Below the pieces are notes generated by a model. That model was given only the letters and a program-made list of their open reading frames with translations. It made no database searches and was not told the origin of the DNA. From Candidatus Latescibacterota bacterium (GTDB lineage Bacteria; Latescibacterota; UBA2968; UBA8231), in contig JAJEFJ010000104.1 in assembly GCA_022820485.1 (NCBI GenBank), positions 178,968 through 242,967 on the forward strand: a stretch of 64,000 nucleotides of DNA, given 5' to 3'. The translations under genes were made by a program, and so were the position numbers. The first letter of the stretch is position 1. The number at the start of each line of letters is the position of its first letter. Below, in pieces: positions 35,438-43,288 of the stretch.

Positions 35438-35809
35438 ATGGTACACAAAATTCACAAGATCGCGGTCGTAACCGACGATGTCGAAGGAGCGGTAGAGTTC
35501 TACACGCAGAAACTAGGGCTGACCGTGGTGGAGCGCTTTGCCAACGAGGACGATGACGACTATGTCTTCCTCGACGCTGGCGGTATCCTGCTGGAGCTCA
35601 TGCCGCAGAAGACCGAGGGGCTTCCTCCAGGCTTCCACCACATCTCTTTTGAGGTCGATAGCGTGGAAGACAGCGCGCAGGAGTTGAAGGACAAGGGCGT
35701 CACCATCACCAAAGAGCCTTTTGACGTCGGCGGAGGGACCGGCATCACCTTGGGTTTTTTCGAGGGGCCGAACCAACTGAACCTGCAACTCTTCCACCGC
35801 GAGAAATGA
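35438..35809 (+). CDS. VOC protein, methylmalonyl-CoA epimerase-like
   Basis: 123 residues with GAGGAGGAGAG before ATG. HKIAVVTDDVEGAVEFYTQK, then ILLELMPQKTEGLPPGFHHI and LGFFEGPNQLNLQLFHRE fit the two beta-alpha-beta-beta-beta modules of the VOC fold. Metal-ligand candidates are the early His (HKI), ELM Glu, His of FHHI and the C-terminal segment. Close to the methylmalonyl-CoA epimerase and glyoxalase subgroup. Substrate not determinable; it lies between a PhyH oxygenase and a bicupin. Confidence 0.75.
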   Translation: MVHKIHKIAVVTDDVEGAVEFYTQKLGLTVVERFANEDDDDYVFLDAGGILLELMPQKTEGLPPGFHHISFEVDSVEDSAQELKDKGVTITKEPFDVGGGTGITLGFFEGPNQLNLQLFHREK

Positions 35810-35816
35810 GGCCGTC

Positions 35817-36635
35817 ATGCGCATAGCGAGAGCCGACCGTGCAGACATGCAGGAACTGAGCGACGTCCACGGCGGGGCCGGGACGATCCTCTTCGACCGG
35901 CTGTGGGAGCGCGGCGATTTCGAGACCCCCTTCGCCTTCGTCCACTGCGCGATCCTCCTACCCGGCGGCGGGATTGGCTACCACCGCCACGACGACAGCG
36001 AGGAGATTTTCATCGCCATTGACAATGCCTCGCAATTCACCCACAACGGGCGCACGGCCGTCGTCGAGGGCGGGGCCGCAGTGCCACTGCGCTCGGGCGA
36101 GATCCACGCCATCTACAACCACACCGACCGCGAGACGCGCTGGTTCAACGTCCACTGCGTGGTTCCCGGAGGCGATCCCAAATCGACCGACTTGGGCGAC
36201 GACCGGGTCGGTGCTGAATTGGAATCCACCGACCGCCTGCCGGTAGGGCGGCTGGACCGCGGTGCGCTGAAATACGGCCAGGCGCACGGCGGCAAGGGCG
36301 AAGTCGGCGGCCGGCTCATCTGGGGGCCGGAGGATTTCCGCAGCAATTTCTACTGTTTGGCCCACTGCCTATTGCCGCCGGACACGTCGCTCGGCTACCA
36401 CCGCCACGAAGGCGTCGAGGAGGTCTATATCATCATCGAAGGTAGCGGGCGGATGACAGTAGATGATGAGACGCAGGAGGTCGTGCAGTGGGACGCGATT
36501 CCCAGTCGGCTGGGGAGCAGCCACGGCCTCTACAACCACACGCAAGAAAATCTCGAATTGTTGGTCGTCGCCGTCTGCGCCGAGAAGGGGCAGTTCGACT
36601 CAACGGACCTCGGCGACGATCTAAGCCAACGCTAA
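35817..36635 (+). CDS. Bicupin (two cupin_2 domains)
   Basis: 272 residues. Two metal-binding cupin motifs: first GIGYHRHDDSEEIF followed by GEIHAIYNH, second SLGYHRHEGVEEVY followed by GSSHGLYNH. The spacing gives H-x-H...E...H ligands for one metal in each domain. Bicupins include oxalate decarboxylases and sugar or quercetin dioxygenases; the reaction here is unknown. It is 7 bases after the VOC gene and followed by a metal-dependent hydrolase, so the gene set concentrates metalloenzymes. Confidence 0.8.
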   Translation: MRIARADRADMQELSDVHGGAGTILFDRLWERGDFETPFAFVHCAILLPGGGIGYHRHDDSEEIFIAIDNASQFTHNGRTAVVEGGAAVPLRSGEIHAIYNHTDRETRWFNVHCVVPGGDPKSTDLGDDRVGAELESTDRLPVGRLDRGALKYGQAHGGKGEVGGRLIWGPEDFRSNFYCLAHCLLPPDTSLGYHRHEGVEEVYIIIEGSGRMTVDDETQEVVQWDAIPSRLGSSHGLYNHTQENLELLVVAVCAEKGQFDSTDLGDDLSQR

Positions 36636-36652
36636 CAGAAAGGACTAGTCCT

Positions 36653-37435
36653 ATGGCATCCGTAAAAATCACCTTTATCGGCCACGCTTCTTTCCGCTTC
36701 GAGTCCGACAAAGGCTCGGTCACTTACTTCGACGCTTGGCTCGACGACAATCCCACCGCCAAGATGACGCTCAGTCAGGTCAGAAAAGCCGATATCGTCA
36801 TCGCCACCCACGGCCACGGCGATCACATCGGCGACTCCTATGAGATATGCAAGCGCACCAAGGCCAAGTTCGTCGGCAACTACGAGCTTTGCTCGGTCGC
36901 CGAGGCCGTGCATGGGCTCAAAATGGGCTCGCGGGCGCTGTCGCTGAATCCCGGCGGCGGGACCAAGGTCAAAGACGCCTCGATCACCATGGTGCAGGCC
37001 CATCACTCGCAATCGCTATCGCCGCACGTCATCGGCGGCGAGCTGCCAGAGGGAGTGCTCTTCCATCCCGACAGCGCGGTCAACGGTTTCATCGTTGCCT
37101 ACGACAACGGCATCTCCATCTACGACACCTCCGACACCTGCCTATTCAGCGATATGCAGCTCATCGGCCAGATGTACGGACCGCAGGTCGCGATTATGCC
37201 AGTGGGCGGGCAGTACACCATGGGGATCCGCGAGGCCGCGCGGGCGGCGAGCCTGATTCGCCCCGACATCGTCATTCCCTGCCACTACGGGCCGATTATG
37301 AATCAGCCGGCCGACATCGGCGCGTTGAGCGAAGCAGTACAATTCCTCTCGCCGAATACGAAAGTGGTAGAGATGCAGCCTGGGCAGACGCTGACCTATA
37401 CGGCAAGCAGCTATCGGGTTGGGGGCCGCAAGTAG
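36653..37435 (+). CDS. Metallo-beta-lactamase-fold hydrolase (UPF0173-like)
   Basis: About 260 residues; ATG at 36653 preceded by AGAAAGGAC. ITFIGHASFRFESDKGSVTY, THGHGDHIGDSYEI (H-x-H-x-D-H metal motif), MVQAHHSQS and IVIPCHYGPIMNQPADIGAL match the UPF0173 group of zinc-dependent hydrolases. These act on esters or lactones; many are unassigned. The same-frame upstream extension is not coding, as it overlaps the bicupin. 8 bases precede the propeller gene. In a sugar-acid pathway a lactonase is a plausible role (inference). Confidence 0.8.
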   Translation: MASVKITFIGHASFRFESDKGSVTYFDAWLDDNPTAKMTLSQVRKADIVIATHGHGDHIGDSYEICKRTKAKFVGNYELCSVAEAVHGLKMGSRALSLNPGGGTKVKDASITMVQAHHSQSLSPHVIGGELPEGVLFHPDSAVNGFIVAYDNGISIYDTSDTCLFSDMQLIGQMYGPQVAIMPVGGQYTMGIREAARAASLIRPDIVIPCHYGPIMNQPADIGALSEAVQFLSPNTKVVEMQPGQTLTYTASSYRVGGRK

Positions 37436-37443
37436 CAACCGCA

Positions 37444-38433
37444 ATGACATCTGCAAACATGTTGAAAGCCGTCCACTATCAGGACGTGGATCCCGGCACT
37501 CAGTGGATCAAGGACGCCGCCGTCGCCATCAATTCCGACGGACCGCTCGATGCAGACCGCACCCTCACTCCGAACGTGGTCAAAATGGACGGCGGCTACC
37601 GCATGTACTATCACGGCCTCGGACCGGAGCGTCCAAACGCGGCTTCAAAGGGGTACATCCTCAGTGCCTTCTCCACCGATGCCGAGCACTGGGAGAAGGA
37701 GCCGGGCGTCAGAATGGATGCGGGCGGAGAGGGTGCCGAGCACTACATCTGGAGCCCGGACGTCATTCCGCTAGCGGACGGCCGCTACCGCATGTACTAC
37801 GAGGGGAAGACAGAGAAGGGGGACGGCCAAGTCAAGGCCACAATTGTCAGTGCTATTTCCGCCGACGGTCTGGTCTGGGAACGAGAGCCGGGCCTGCGCC
37901 TAGCCGGAGCAAGCGTCTCCTATCTGGCACCTCGCTGTCTTCACCTCGACCCGGCCGGCGGCCCCCGCTTTCGCCTCTACGCCAGCGCCTATCCCTATCC
38001 AGATGTTGCTGGCAACAAAAAGATCGTCAGCGCCGTATCAGAAGATGGTCTAGTATTCCAGTTGGAGCCCGGCGTTCGCATACCCCAAGACCGGGACCTC
38101 GAATCCTATGCTGTCTATGCCCCGGAGGTTTTGCGCCTAGGCGCGGGCGGCTTCCGCATGTACTACGCAGGCTGGACGTCGGCTCCAGAGGTCCCCCGTG
38201 GATCAAAGTATCACGGCAGAATTTTCAGTGCATTTTCCGCGGACGGTCTGCAGTGGGTCAAAGACCCGGGAATCTGCATTGACAACGGAGGACCATGGGA
38301 CGCCGCCAAGGCATCAGAGCCGTGTGTGATTGACCTCGCCGACGGACGCTTCCGCATGTTCTACGAAGCCTGCGATCTCGACGGACGCTGGCGCATTGCC
38401 AGCGCAACTTCGGTTGCCTCTCCTGCGCCGTAA
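37444..38433 (+). CDS. Five-bladed beta-propeller, GH43/GH32-like glycosidase fold
   Basis: About 329 residues, cytoplasmic (no signal). Five repeats share the pattern (Y/F)-R-(M/L)-(Y/F)-Y/A...I-(V/L)-S-A-(F/I/V)-S-x-D-(A/G)-x-x-W/F-x-x-(E/D)-P-G, for example MDGGYRMYYHG, DGRYRMYYEG, PRFRLYAS, GGFRMYYAG, DGRFRMFYEA. This is typical of five-bladed glycosidase propellers and the 'glycosyl hydrolase' proteins next to sugar-catabolic genes. Catalytic acids could not be assigned. An ATG at 37459 is also possible. 41 bases lie before the dehydratase gene. Confidence 0.7.
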   Translation: MTSANMLKAVHYQDVDPGTQWIKDAAVAINSDGPLDADRTLTPNVVKMDGGYRMYYHGLGPERPNAASKGYILSAFSTDAEHWEKEPGVRMDAGGEGAEHYIWSPDVIPLADGRYRMYYEGKTEKGDGQVKATIVSAISADGLVWEREPGLRLAGASVSYLAPRCLHLDPAGGPRFRLYASAYPYPDVAGNKKIVSAVSEDGLVFQLEPGVRIPQDRDLESYAVYAPEVLRLGAGGFRMYYAGWTSAPEVPRGSKYHGRIFSAFSADGLQWVKDPGICIDNGGPWDAAKASEPCVIDLADGRFRMFYEACDLDGRWRIASATSVASPAP

Positions 38434-38474
38434 GAACCTAACAAGTAATCACCCATAGCCAAAGGAGCACCACC

Positions 38475-39599
38475 ATGCCGGGCACTGAAGCCCCTATCGG
38501 ACCCAACGATGCAATTAAAGTCACCAAGATCGAGACGTTCGTTCTCAAAAACTCCTGGGTCTTCGTCAAGATCTCGACGGACGCGGGCATCACCGGTTGG
38601 GGCGAGATGCTCAAGGACGACGCCAGGGCTTGTGCCGCTGGTGCGCTCGAAGTCGCCGACTACTTAGTGGGCAAAGATCCCCGCCCAGTCACTCACCACT
38701 GGCAGGCCATCCATCGCGGTGCCTTCTATCGCGGCGGCCCGATCAAAACCGCCATCTCCTCCGGCATTGACATGGCCCTTTGGGACATCACCGGCAAATG
38801 CTATGGCGTGCCCGTGTACAAGCTGCTCGGCGGCCCCACGCGCGAGCGGATTCGGGTTTACGGCGAAGTGAGCGAGAAGACCGGCGTCAACGCCATGAAG
38901 GTGGGGCCGGGCACGTCGCGTTCCCCCTCCAAATACATCGAGGGCCAAAAATTCGTCGATGAGATCGTCGAGCGGTTCAAGGCGCTGCGCGAACAACACG
39001 GCTCCGGCGTCGATATCGCCGTTGACTTTCACGGCGCAGTACAGCCCCCTACCGCCCTGTTGCTCGTCAAGGCGCTCGAACCGTATCATCCTTGGTTCTA
39101 CGAGGAAATTGTCCAAGCCCTCAACGTCGATGTCATGGCCGAAATCGCCGCAAAGACCCACATCCCCATTGCCACCGGCGAGCGCATCTTTACCAAGTGG
39201 GGATTCAAGGAAATTCTCGAAAAACGCGCCGCCCACATCCTCCAGCCAGACGTTTGCTATGCTGGCGGCATCACCGAATTGAAGATTATCGCTGGCATGG
39301 CCGAGGCTTACTACTCGCCGCTGGCTCCGCACAACCCCCAAGGCCCCTGTTCGCTTGCCGCGAGTCTGCAGATCGCCGCTGCCATCCCCAACTTCCTCAT
39401 CCAAGAGCGCGGCGACAACGAATACGCGGACCTACTCGCCAAACCCTTGCCACCAGTCGCCAACGGCCACCGACCTCTGCCCCCGGATCCCGGCCTCGGC
39501 ATCACCATTGACGAAGACAAGCTCATGGCCCAAGTCGGCGAACCGAGTCCCTATCGAACTCAACTTGATCCTGATGACGGGTCGGTCGTGGACTGGTAG
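38475..39599 (+). CDS. Enolase-superfamily sugar-acid dehydratase, D-galactonate dehydratase-like
   Basis: 374 residues with AAAGGAGCACC before ATG. ITGWGEM, then FYRGGPIKTAISSGIDMALW and GVPVYKLLGG form the N-terminal capping signature. The barrel carries Mg ligands in IAVDFHGAV (Asp), FYEEIV (Glu) and IATGERIFTKW (Glu). LAPHNPQGP holds the general His. This fits the DgoD group of mandelate-racemase/enolase members, which dehydrate aldonates to 2-keto-3-deoxy acids, the substrates of aldolases such as the HpcH/HpaI enzyme at 32.5 kb. The exact sugar acid is not shown by sequence. Confidence 0.85.
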   Translation: MPGTEAPIGPNDAIKVTKIETFVLKNSWVFVKISTDAGITGWGEMLKDDARACAAGALEVADYLVGKDPRPVTHHWQAIHRGAFYRGGPIKTAISSGIDMALWDITGKCYGVPVYKLLGGPTRERIRVYGEVSEKTGVNAMKVGPGTSRSPSKYIEGQKFVDEIVERFKALREQHGSGVDIAVDFHGAVQPPTALLLVKALEPYHPWFYEEIVQALNVDVMAEIAAKTHIPIATGERIFTKWGFKEILEKRAAHILQPDVCYAGGITELKIIAGMAEAYYSPLAPHNPQGPCSLAASLQIAAAIPNFLIQERGDNEYADLLAKPLPPVANGHRPLPPDPGLGITIDEDKLMAQVGEPSPYRTQLDPDDGSVVDW

Positions 39600-39633
39600 G
39601 CCGGAGGGAAGATACAATGACCATGAGACCTCC

Positions 39634-39662
39634 TTGCGCGGGGGTATACTGCCCCATACTTT
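39634..39662 (+). promoter_or_regulatory. Promoter in front of the DUF4160/DUF2442 pair
   Basis: TTGCGC (39634-39639) and TACTTT (39657-39662) are exactly 17 bases apart and lie 15-43 bases upstream of the GTG at 39677. A GGGG...CCCC inverted repeat (39640-39655) lies in the spacer. Confidence 0.45.
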
Positions 39663-39676
39663 GCAAATAGGTTATC

Positions 39677-39922
39677 GTGCCTAAGATTTTTGAATGGAGG
39701 GGCTATAAGTTCTTTTTCTTTTCTAATGAAGGAGACCCTCTTGAGCCTTGTCACATCCATGTTCGCAAAGGCGGTAATGTCGCTAAATTCTGGATTGTGC
39801 CTGATGTGACTTTAGCTTCTTCTTGGGGTATGACTGCCAAAGAATTAAATCGCTTGGAAGCGAAAGTGCATGAAATAAAATTCTTAATTGAGGAGCGCTG
39901 GAATGAGCACTTTAACCTTTGA
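39677..39922 (+). CDS. DUF4160 protein
   Basis: 81 residues from GTG. PKIFEWRGYKFFFFSNEGD and PCHIHVRKGGNVAKFWIVPD are the DUF4160 hallmark. Family members are almost always followed by DUF2442, and the pair is thought to be a toxin-antitoxin-like module of unknown target. Here the DUF2442 gene overlaps by 20 bases. Base composition is AT-richer than the enclosing core genes. The first of a group of small accessory genes. Confidence 0.85.
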   Translation: MPKIFEWRGYKFFFFSNEGDPLEPCHIHVRKGGNVAKFWIVPDVTLASSWGMTAKELNRLEAKVHEIKFLIEERWNEHFNL

Positions 39923-40157
39923 AGCACGGGCTTCTAAAGTTTGGTTCGATAACGATAACATGTGGTTGAATCTTTCCGATGGTCGGCAATTATCGGTTCC
40001 CCTTGCCTATTTTCCTCGACTGCATAAAGCTACAGAACAACAAAGGGAAAAGTATGAGCTTAGTGGTGGTGGGACGGGCCTTCACTGGGATGAAATAGAT
40101 GAAGACATCAGCGTTCCCAACTTACTTATTGGAATCTATGATCGGTCTGTTACTTGA
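39903..40157 (+). CDS. DUF2442 protein, partner of DUF4160
   Basis: About 84 residues. LNLSDGRQLSVPLAYFPRLH, then GLHWDEIDEDISVPNLLIG is the DUF2442 consensus. The start at 39903 overlaps the DUF4160 gene by 20 bases, so the pair is one translational unit. DUF2442 is usually taken as the antitoxin-like half. An upstream same-frame start (39888) is less likely. Confidence 0.85.
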   Translation: MSTLTFEARASKVWFDNDNMWLNLSDGRQLSVPLAYFPRLHKATEQQREKYELSGGGTGLHWDEIDEDISVPNLLIGIYDRSVT

Positions 40158-40278
40158 GGCCATCTCATAAATGCCAGCGACAGAAAAAAAGCGGCAGGAT
40201 TATTCTTTCTCCGCCGGTCCAACCGCTCCCCTGACGACGGCATAGTACCAAGAGAGTCTGATAGGTTTTTGGGTCAAA
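40158..40278. other. 121-base gap with no recognisable gene
   Basis: Lies between the DUF2442 gene and the zinc-finger gene. A YgiT-type antitoxin is commonly preceded by a DUF4258 toxin gene, but no convincing DUF4258 sequence is present; only short unconvincing open stretches. No tRNA and no clear terminator were found. Confidence 0.4.
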
Positions 40279-40491
40279 ATGAACTGCATCCACTGCCGTG
40301 GGCATATGAAGCGCTCGGCGGCACCCTTCCATGTTGACCGCAACGGCTATCACTTGGTGTTCGACACAGTCCCGGCCTGGGTCTGTGATCAATGCGGTGA
40401 GGCGTACTTTGAAGAGCGCGAAGTCGATGCAATTCAGAGCGCCATTACGGGGCTCGACCAACAGGCCCAGCAGCTTGTTGCGGACACTTGA
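40279..40491 (+). CDS. YgiT-type zinc-finger protein (MqsA-like N-terminal domain)
   Basis: 70 residues. Two zinc knuckles: MNCIHCRGHM (C-x2-C) and WVCDQCGEAYFEE (C-x2-C), with DAIQSAITGLDQQAQQ as a C-terminal helix. This is the small-protein form of the MqsA zinc-binding domain. Such genes usually form antitoxin halves next to DUF4258 toxins, yet no toxin remains here, so it is an orphan. Together with its neighbours it looks like the residue of several toxin-antitoxin modules. Confidence 0.8.
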   Translation: MNCIHCRGHMKRSAAPFHVDRNGYHLVFDTVPAWVCDQCGEAYFEEREVDAIQSAITGLDQQAQQLVADT

Positions 40492-40536
40492 GTTCCTTTG
40501 CCTGAGCTTACACTCTACCTAAAAAGAAGAAATACC

Positions 40537-40806
40537 ATGGAACTTCACGAACTCGTCCTTGAGATGAAGCAGCTTGAACGGCGGCTTACGCTCTACGAAG
40601 AAAAATACGGCATTCTCAGCCAAGATTTTTATAACATCTTAAAAGCGGGTAAGCTATCGCACTACGACGATTTTGACGAAACCCGAACGGACTTCAGCCG
40701 GTGGAAAGGCATTTACGAAACTTGGCAACGCCGCAAGACAGCCTATAACGAACAAATCCAACAAAGCGATCCCGCCGACGTATTGCGTGTACAACCTGTT
40801 TATTGA
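40537..40806 (+). CDS. Small antitoxin-like protein, orphan
   Basis: About 89 residues. It is helical and charged: LVLEMKQLERRLTLYEEKYG, then FYNILKAGKL and DFSRWKGIYETWQRRKTAYN. The style (long helix, then a W-containing acidic motif) resembles antitoxins that pair with small nuclease-like toxins, but no family was firmly recognised. ATG at 40537 is preferred to an upstream start at 40498. It lies 32 bases before a broken DUF5615 gene, which may be its former partner. Confidence 0.5.
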   Translation: MELHELVLEMKQLERRLTLYEEKYGILSQDFYNILKAGKLSHYDDFDETRTDFSRWKGIYETWQRRKTAYNEQIQQSDPADVLRVQPVY

Positions 40807-40838
40807 TATGGCGAGGGACGTCTTGGAGAGTATTGCTT

Positions 40839-41019
40839 ATGAGACTGCTGCTCGATGAGTCAGTGCCAACGCAGCTAAGAAGCCTGTTCGTTGGGCATGA
40901 CGTTTCGACAGTAAGACAGATGGAGCAGTAAGAGCAATGGCGAACTCTTGGTATTGGCTCAAGACGAATTCTACGCCTTCATCACGCTCGACCGGAATCT
41001 GGAACATAAACAGATCTAA
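40839..41019 (+). pseudogene. Frameshifted DUF5615 (PIN-like) toxin gene
   Basis: MRLLLDESVPTQLRSLFVGH then DVSTVRQM is followed by a frame change at about 40920; the other frame continues WSSKSNGELLVLAQDEF and YAFITLDRNLEHKQI to a TAA at 41017-41019. This is the DUF5615 family pattern (MRLLLDE...ITLDRNL). The join CAGATGGAGC is explained by deletion of five bases between two copies of ATGG in an ancestral form. DUF5615 proteins are PIN-like and thought to be toxins, usually beside DUF433 antitoxins. Confidence 0.7.
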
Positions 41020-41045
41020 ATACGGACAGACACAGGAGCCGATCC

Positions 41046-43190
41046 CTACACGTCCCGATAACTCAGGCTAATACGTCGTCTATCAACATCAAGGTTTAGG
41101 ACCCGAATCTTAATCCTCTGCCCGATACTAACCACGTCACGAGGATCCTTTACGAACTTACGCGACAGATGGCTAATGTGGACCAAGCCTACAATTTCGG
41201 GTTCCAACATCACAAAGGCCCCATAGTCCTCTAGACGAATGACCTTACCTTCAATAACATCGTCAACCGAGTAACGTTCGGTTACCGTCATCCAAGGAAC
41301 ATCCCTTGTGCTAAGTGCGACGCGCCGACGCACCATGTCAACGCCCTTCACAACAACACGAACTACTTGTTCAATTTCAAGAACATCCTCCTCTCCACTC
41401 GACATCTCGGATACATGTACCAAACCTACACCATTCCAGTTGGTATCGCCCTGACCGATTCGAACGAAAGCACCGTATTTCTGGAGCCCTTCAACCACAC
41501 CATCAAAACACATTCCGGGTTCAATATCCTTGATCAAGATCTGTCGACCTAAAACTTTACCTTTCCTCAACCTGCACCTATATAAGGCGATAGCCTCGCT
41601 AGACATTACTACCGTATCCCATTTCCCAGCAGCACCTAACGCGTTCACCGCACGTACACGAAGAGCAAAAGCATAATCAGAGATACCAGTTACAGGCACA
41701 ACAGTTTTACGTCTGACATCGTCGAAAGGAACAGGAGAACTAAAAGGACTCCAATTACTGTTAGACCGTATCTCAATTTCATATCGATTCAGATCGGCCC
41801 AACCAGTAACAGAAGGCGGTGAAATAAACAACACAGCCTCTGAGACACTAGCCAATTTTATGGAGCATTCCACTCGACCAGGCCCTCGTGGCGGAACCAC
41901 CAATTCGGAGGCAGAACTTTTAGGACCAGCTAATCCAAAGACAGAACAATGCACACGATACTGATAGACATGCCTCGGAATGGGATCCACCCTATCACGG
42001 AACGGCGACCCACAAGTTTTGCCGACTAAAACATACTCACCACCGTTACAGGAGCGATAAACGGAGTACTGTTCAGGTCCCGACGCTTTCATCCAAGACA
42101 AAGTCACGGCACCACTGGACCAATCGTCAGCGACAACCGCAAACGAGGGCGGCTCCAACAAGTCACACAATTCACGTTTAATAGCATACTCTGAGAGTTT
42201 GAGAACAGACCACGGCCCAGGAATGGAAGCCTCATTAACAGCCCGAACGCGCCAAAAACGGCCTAATGCAAACTTCAAGTCACTCTCCAAATACATCTGA
42301 TCAGCGCACATCTGACCGTCAACAGATAACCACTCAGAATCCTCTCCTACCTTGCATTCGACCTCAAAGTGACTTATTGACGCAATTTGACGAGTGTTCA
42401 ACTCATCATCCAAGGACCACTGGATACGGCAAAGTACAATACCTTCACTACTATCAATAGATAAACGCAATCGATCAATCTTGATCAAAGGAGCAGAACT
42501 ATAGGACAGAATCTTCCTAAAACGATCCTTATCATTATCTTTGAAAAATTTGAGGGCGAACTCACTTAACCAAGCATCCTCACGTGTATCTAGCAACGGA
42601 GAAAGCCAGCTTATCTTAGAACCATTGGAACAAATATCCTTCCAGTGATTCAAAACGTCTCTATCCCAACGAGTAAGTCCAGATTTATCACGTTCATCGA
42701 AATACTCGGCATAATTATTACTATGTGCAGCGTTGCGGTAGCTTTCAACATCTAAAATAGGATTGTTACTGTTAGCTCTCCTATTAATTTCATTAGACAC
42801 ACGACGCTCAGTTTGCTGATTGATCTCGTGCTCTTTTTGACGACGTGACGGATCGTACGTCATACCAATATACCCAGACTGCAATAGATACACGAAAAAC
42901 CCATCCCTCTCACAACCCTTATCTAAACCCTGCATCCAATTCAAGCAGTGCGGACAGGCCACCTTATCAGCGGCCTTAGAACCGCCATCTTCACATTTAC
43001 AATCCGGATCCGGACACCTTTCCTCGCAATTAAAGCAAAGCAACATACCCTCATCCTTGCTCCCGCTACACTTAGAACAAACCATTCCATTGTACGGCGA
43101 CAGCAACTCCTTCAGTTTCTCAATAGGGTATGAATCCGAAACGTCGAACCCGTTATGGTCCTGACGCCAAACATACTCAGTACGATTCAT
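41046..43190 (-). CDS. Zinc-ribbon / GIY-YIG nuclease-like / FN3-like / S1 fusion protein
   Basis: 714 residues, AT-richer than neighbours. Domains in order: zinc-binding Cys cluster at 38-93 (C38-x2-C41, C52-x2-C55, C59, C64-x-C66, C79-x2-C82, C93); a GIY-YIG-like segment at about 97-215 (FVYLLQSGYIGMTYDPSRRQ, then DTREDAWLSEFALK with a candidate catalytic Glu210); two or three fibronectin type III-like modules at about 232-530 (FWRVRAVNEASIPGPWS, YQYRVHCSVFG, FALRVRAVNALGAAGKW); two S1 domains at 558-628 and 646-714 (FDGVVEGLQKYGAFVRIG; EGKVIRLEDYGAFVMLEPEI). S1 domains bind RNA, and GIY-YIG domains cut nucleic acids. No known protein with this order was recognised. ATG 43190 follows AAGAGAAGA. 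An XRE gene lies upstream on the same strand. Confidence 0.75.
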   Translation of the reverse strand: MNRTEYVWRQDHNGFDVSDSYPIEKLKELLSPYNGMVCSKCSGSKDEGMLLCFNCEERCPDPDCKCEDGGSKAADKVACPHCLNWMQGLDKGCERDGFFVYLLQSGYIGMTYDPSRRQKEHEINQQTERRVSNEINRRANSNNPILDVESYRNAAHSNNYAEYFDERDKSGLTRWDRDVLNHWKDICSNGSKISWLSPLLDTREDAWLSEFALKFFKDNDKDRFRKILSYSSAPLIKIDRLRLSIDSSEGIVLCRIQWSLDDELNTRQIASISHFEVECKVGEDSEWLSVDGQMCADQMYLESDLKFALGRFWRVRAVNEASIPGPWSVLKLSEYAIKRELCDLLEPPSFAVVADDWSSGAVTLSWMKASGPEQYSVYRSCNGGEYVLVGKTCGSPFRDRVDPIPRHVYQYRVHCSVFGLAGPKSSASELVVPPRGPGRVECSIKLASVSEAVLFISPPSVTGWADLNRYEIEIRSNSNWSPFSSPVPFDDVRRKTVVPVTGISDYAFALRVRAVNALGAAGKWDTVVMSSEAIALYRCRLRKGKVLGRQILIKDIEPGMCFDGVVEGLQKYGAFVRIGQGDTNWNGVGLVHVSEMSSGEEDVLEIEQVVRVVVKGVDMVRRRVALSTRDVPWMTVTERYSVDDVIEGKVIRLEDYGAFVMLEPEIVGLVHISHLSRKFVKDPRDVVSIGQRIKIRVLNLDVDRRRISLSYRDV

Positions 43191-43288
43191 CATTCTTCTC
43201 TTGGTTATCCTGTTGGGACAGGGCCTGTTTGCAGCGTGGCCGGCATTTTGGGGCGTGAGCGGACATCTTCCCTCTGAGGCGATCAGAC

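Noticed and set aside
40165..40278. Possible DUF4258 toxin remnant before the zinc-finger gene
   Set aside because: Only a short RESDRFLG-like stretch with stops in the other frames; too little to claim.
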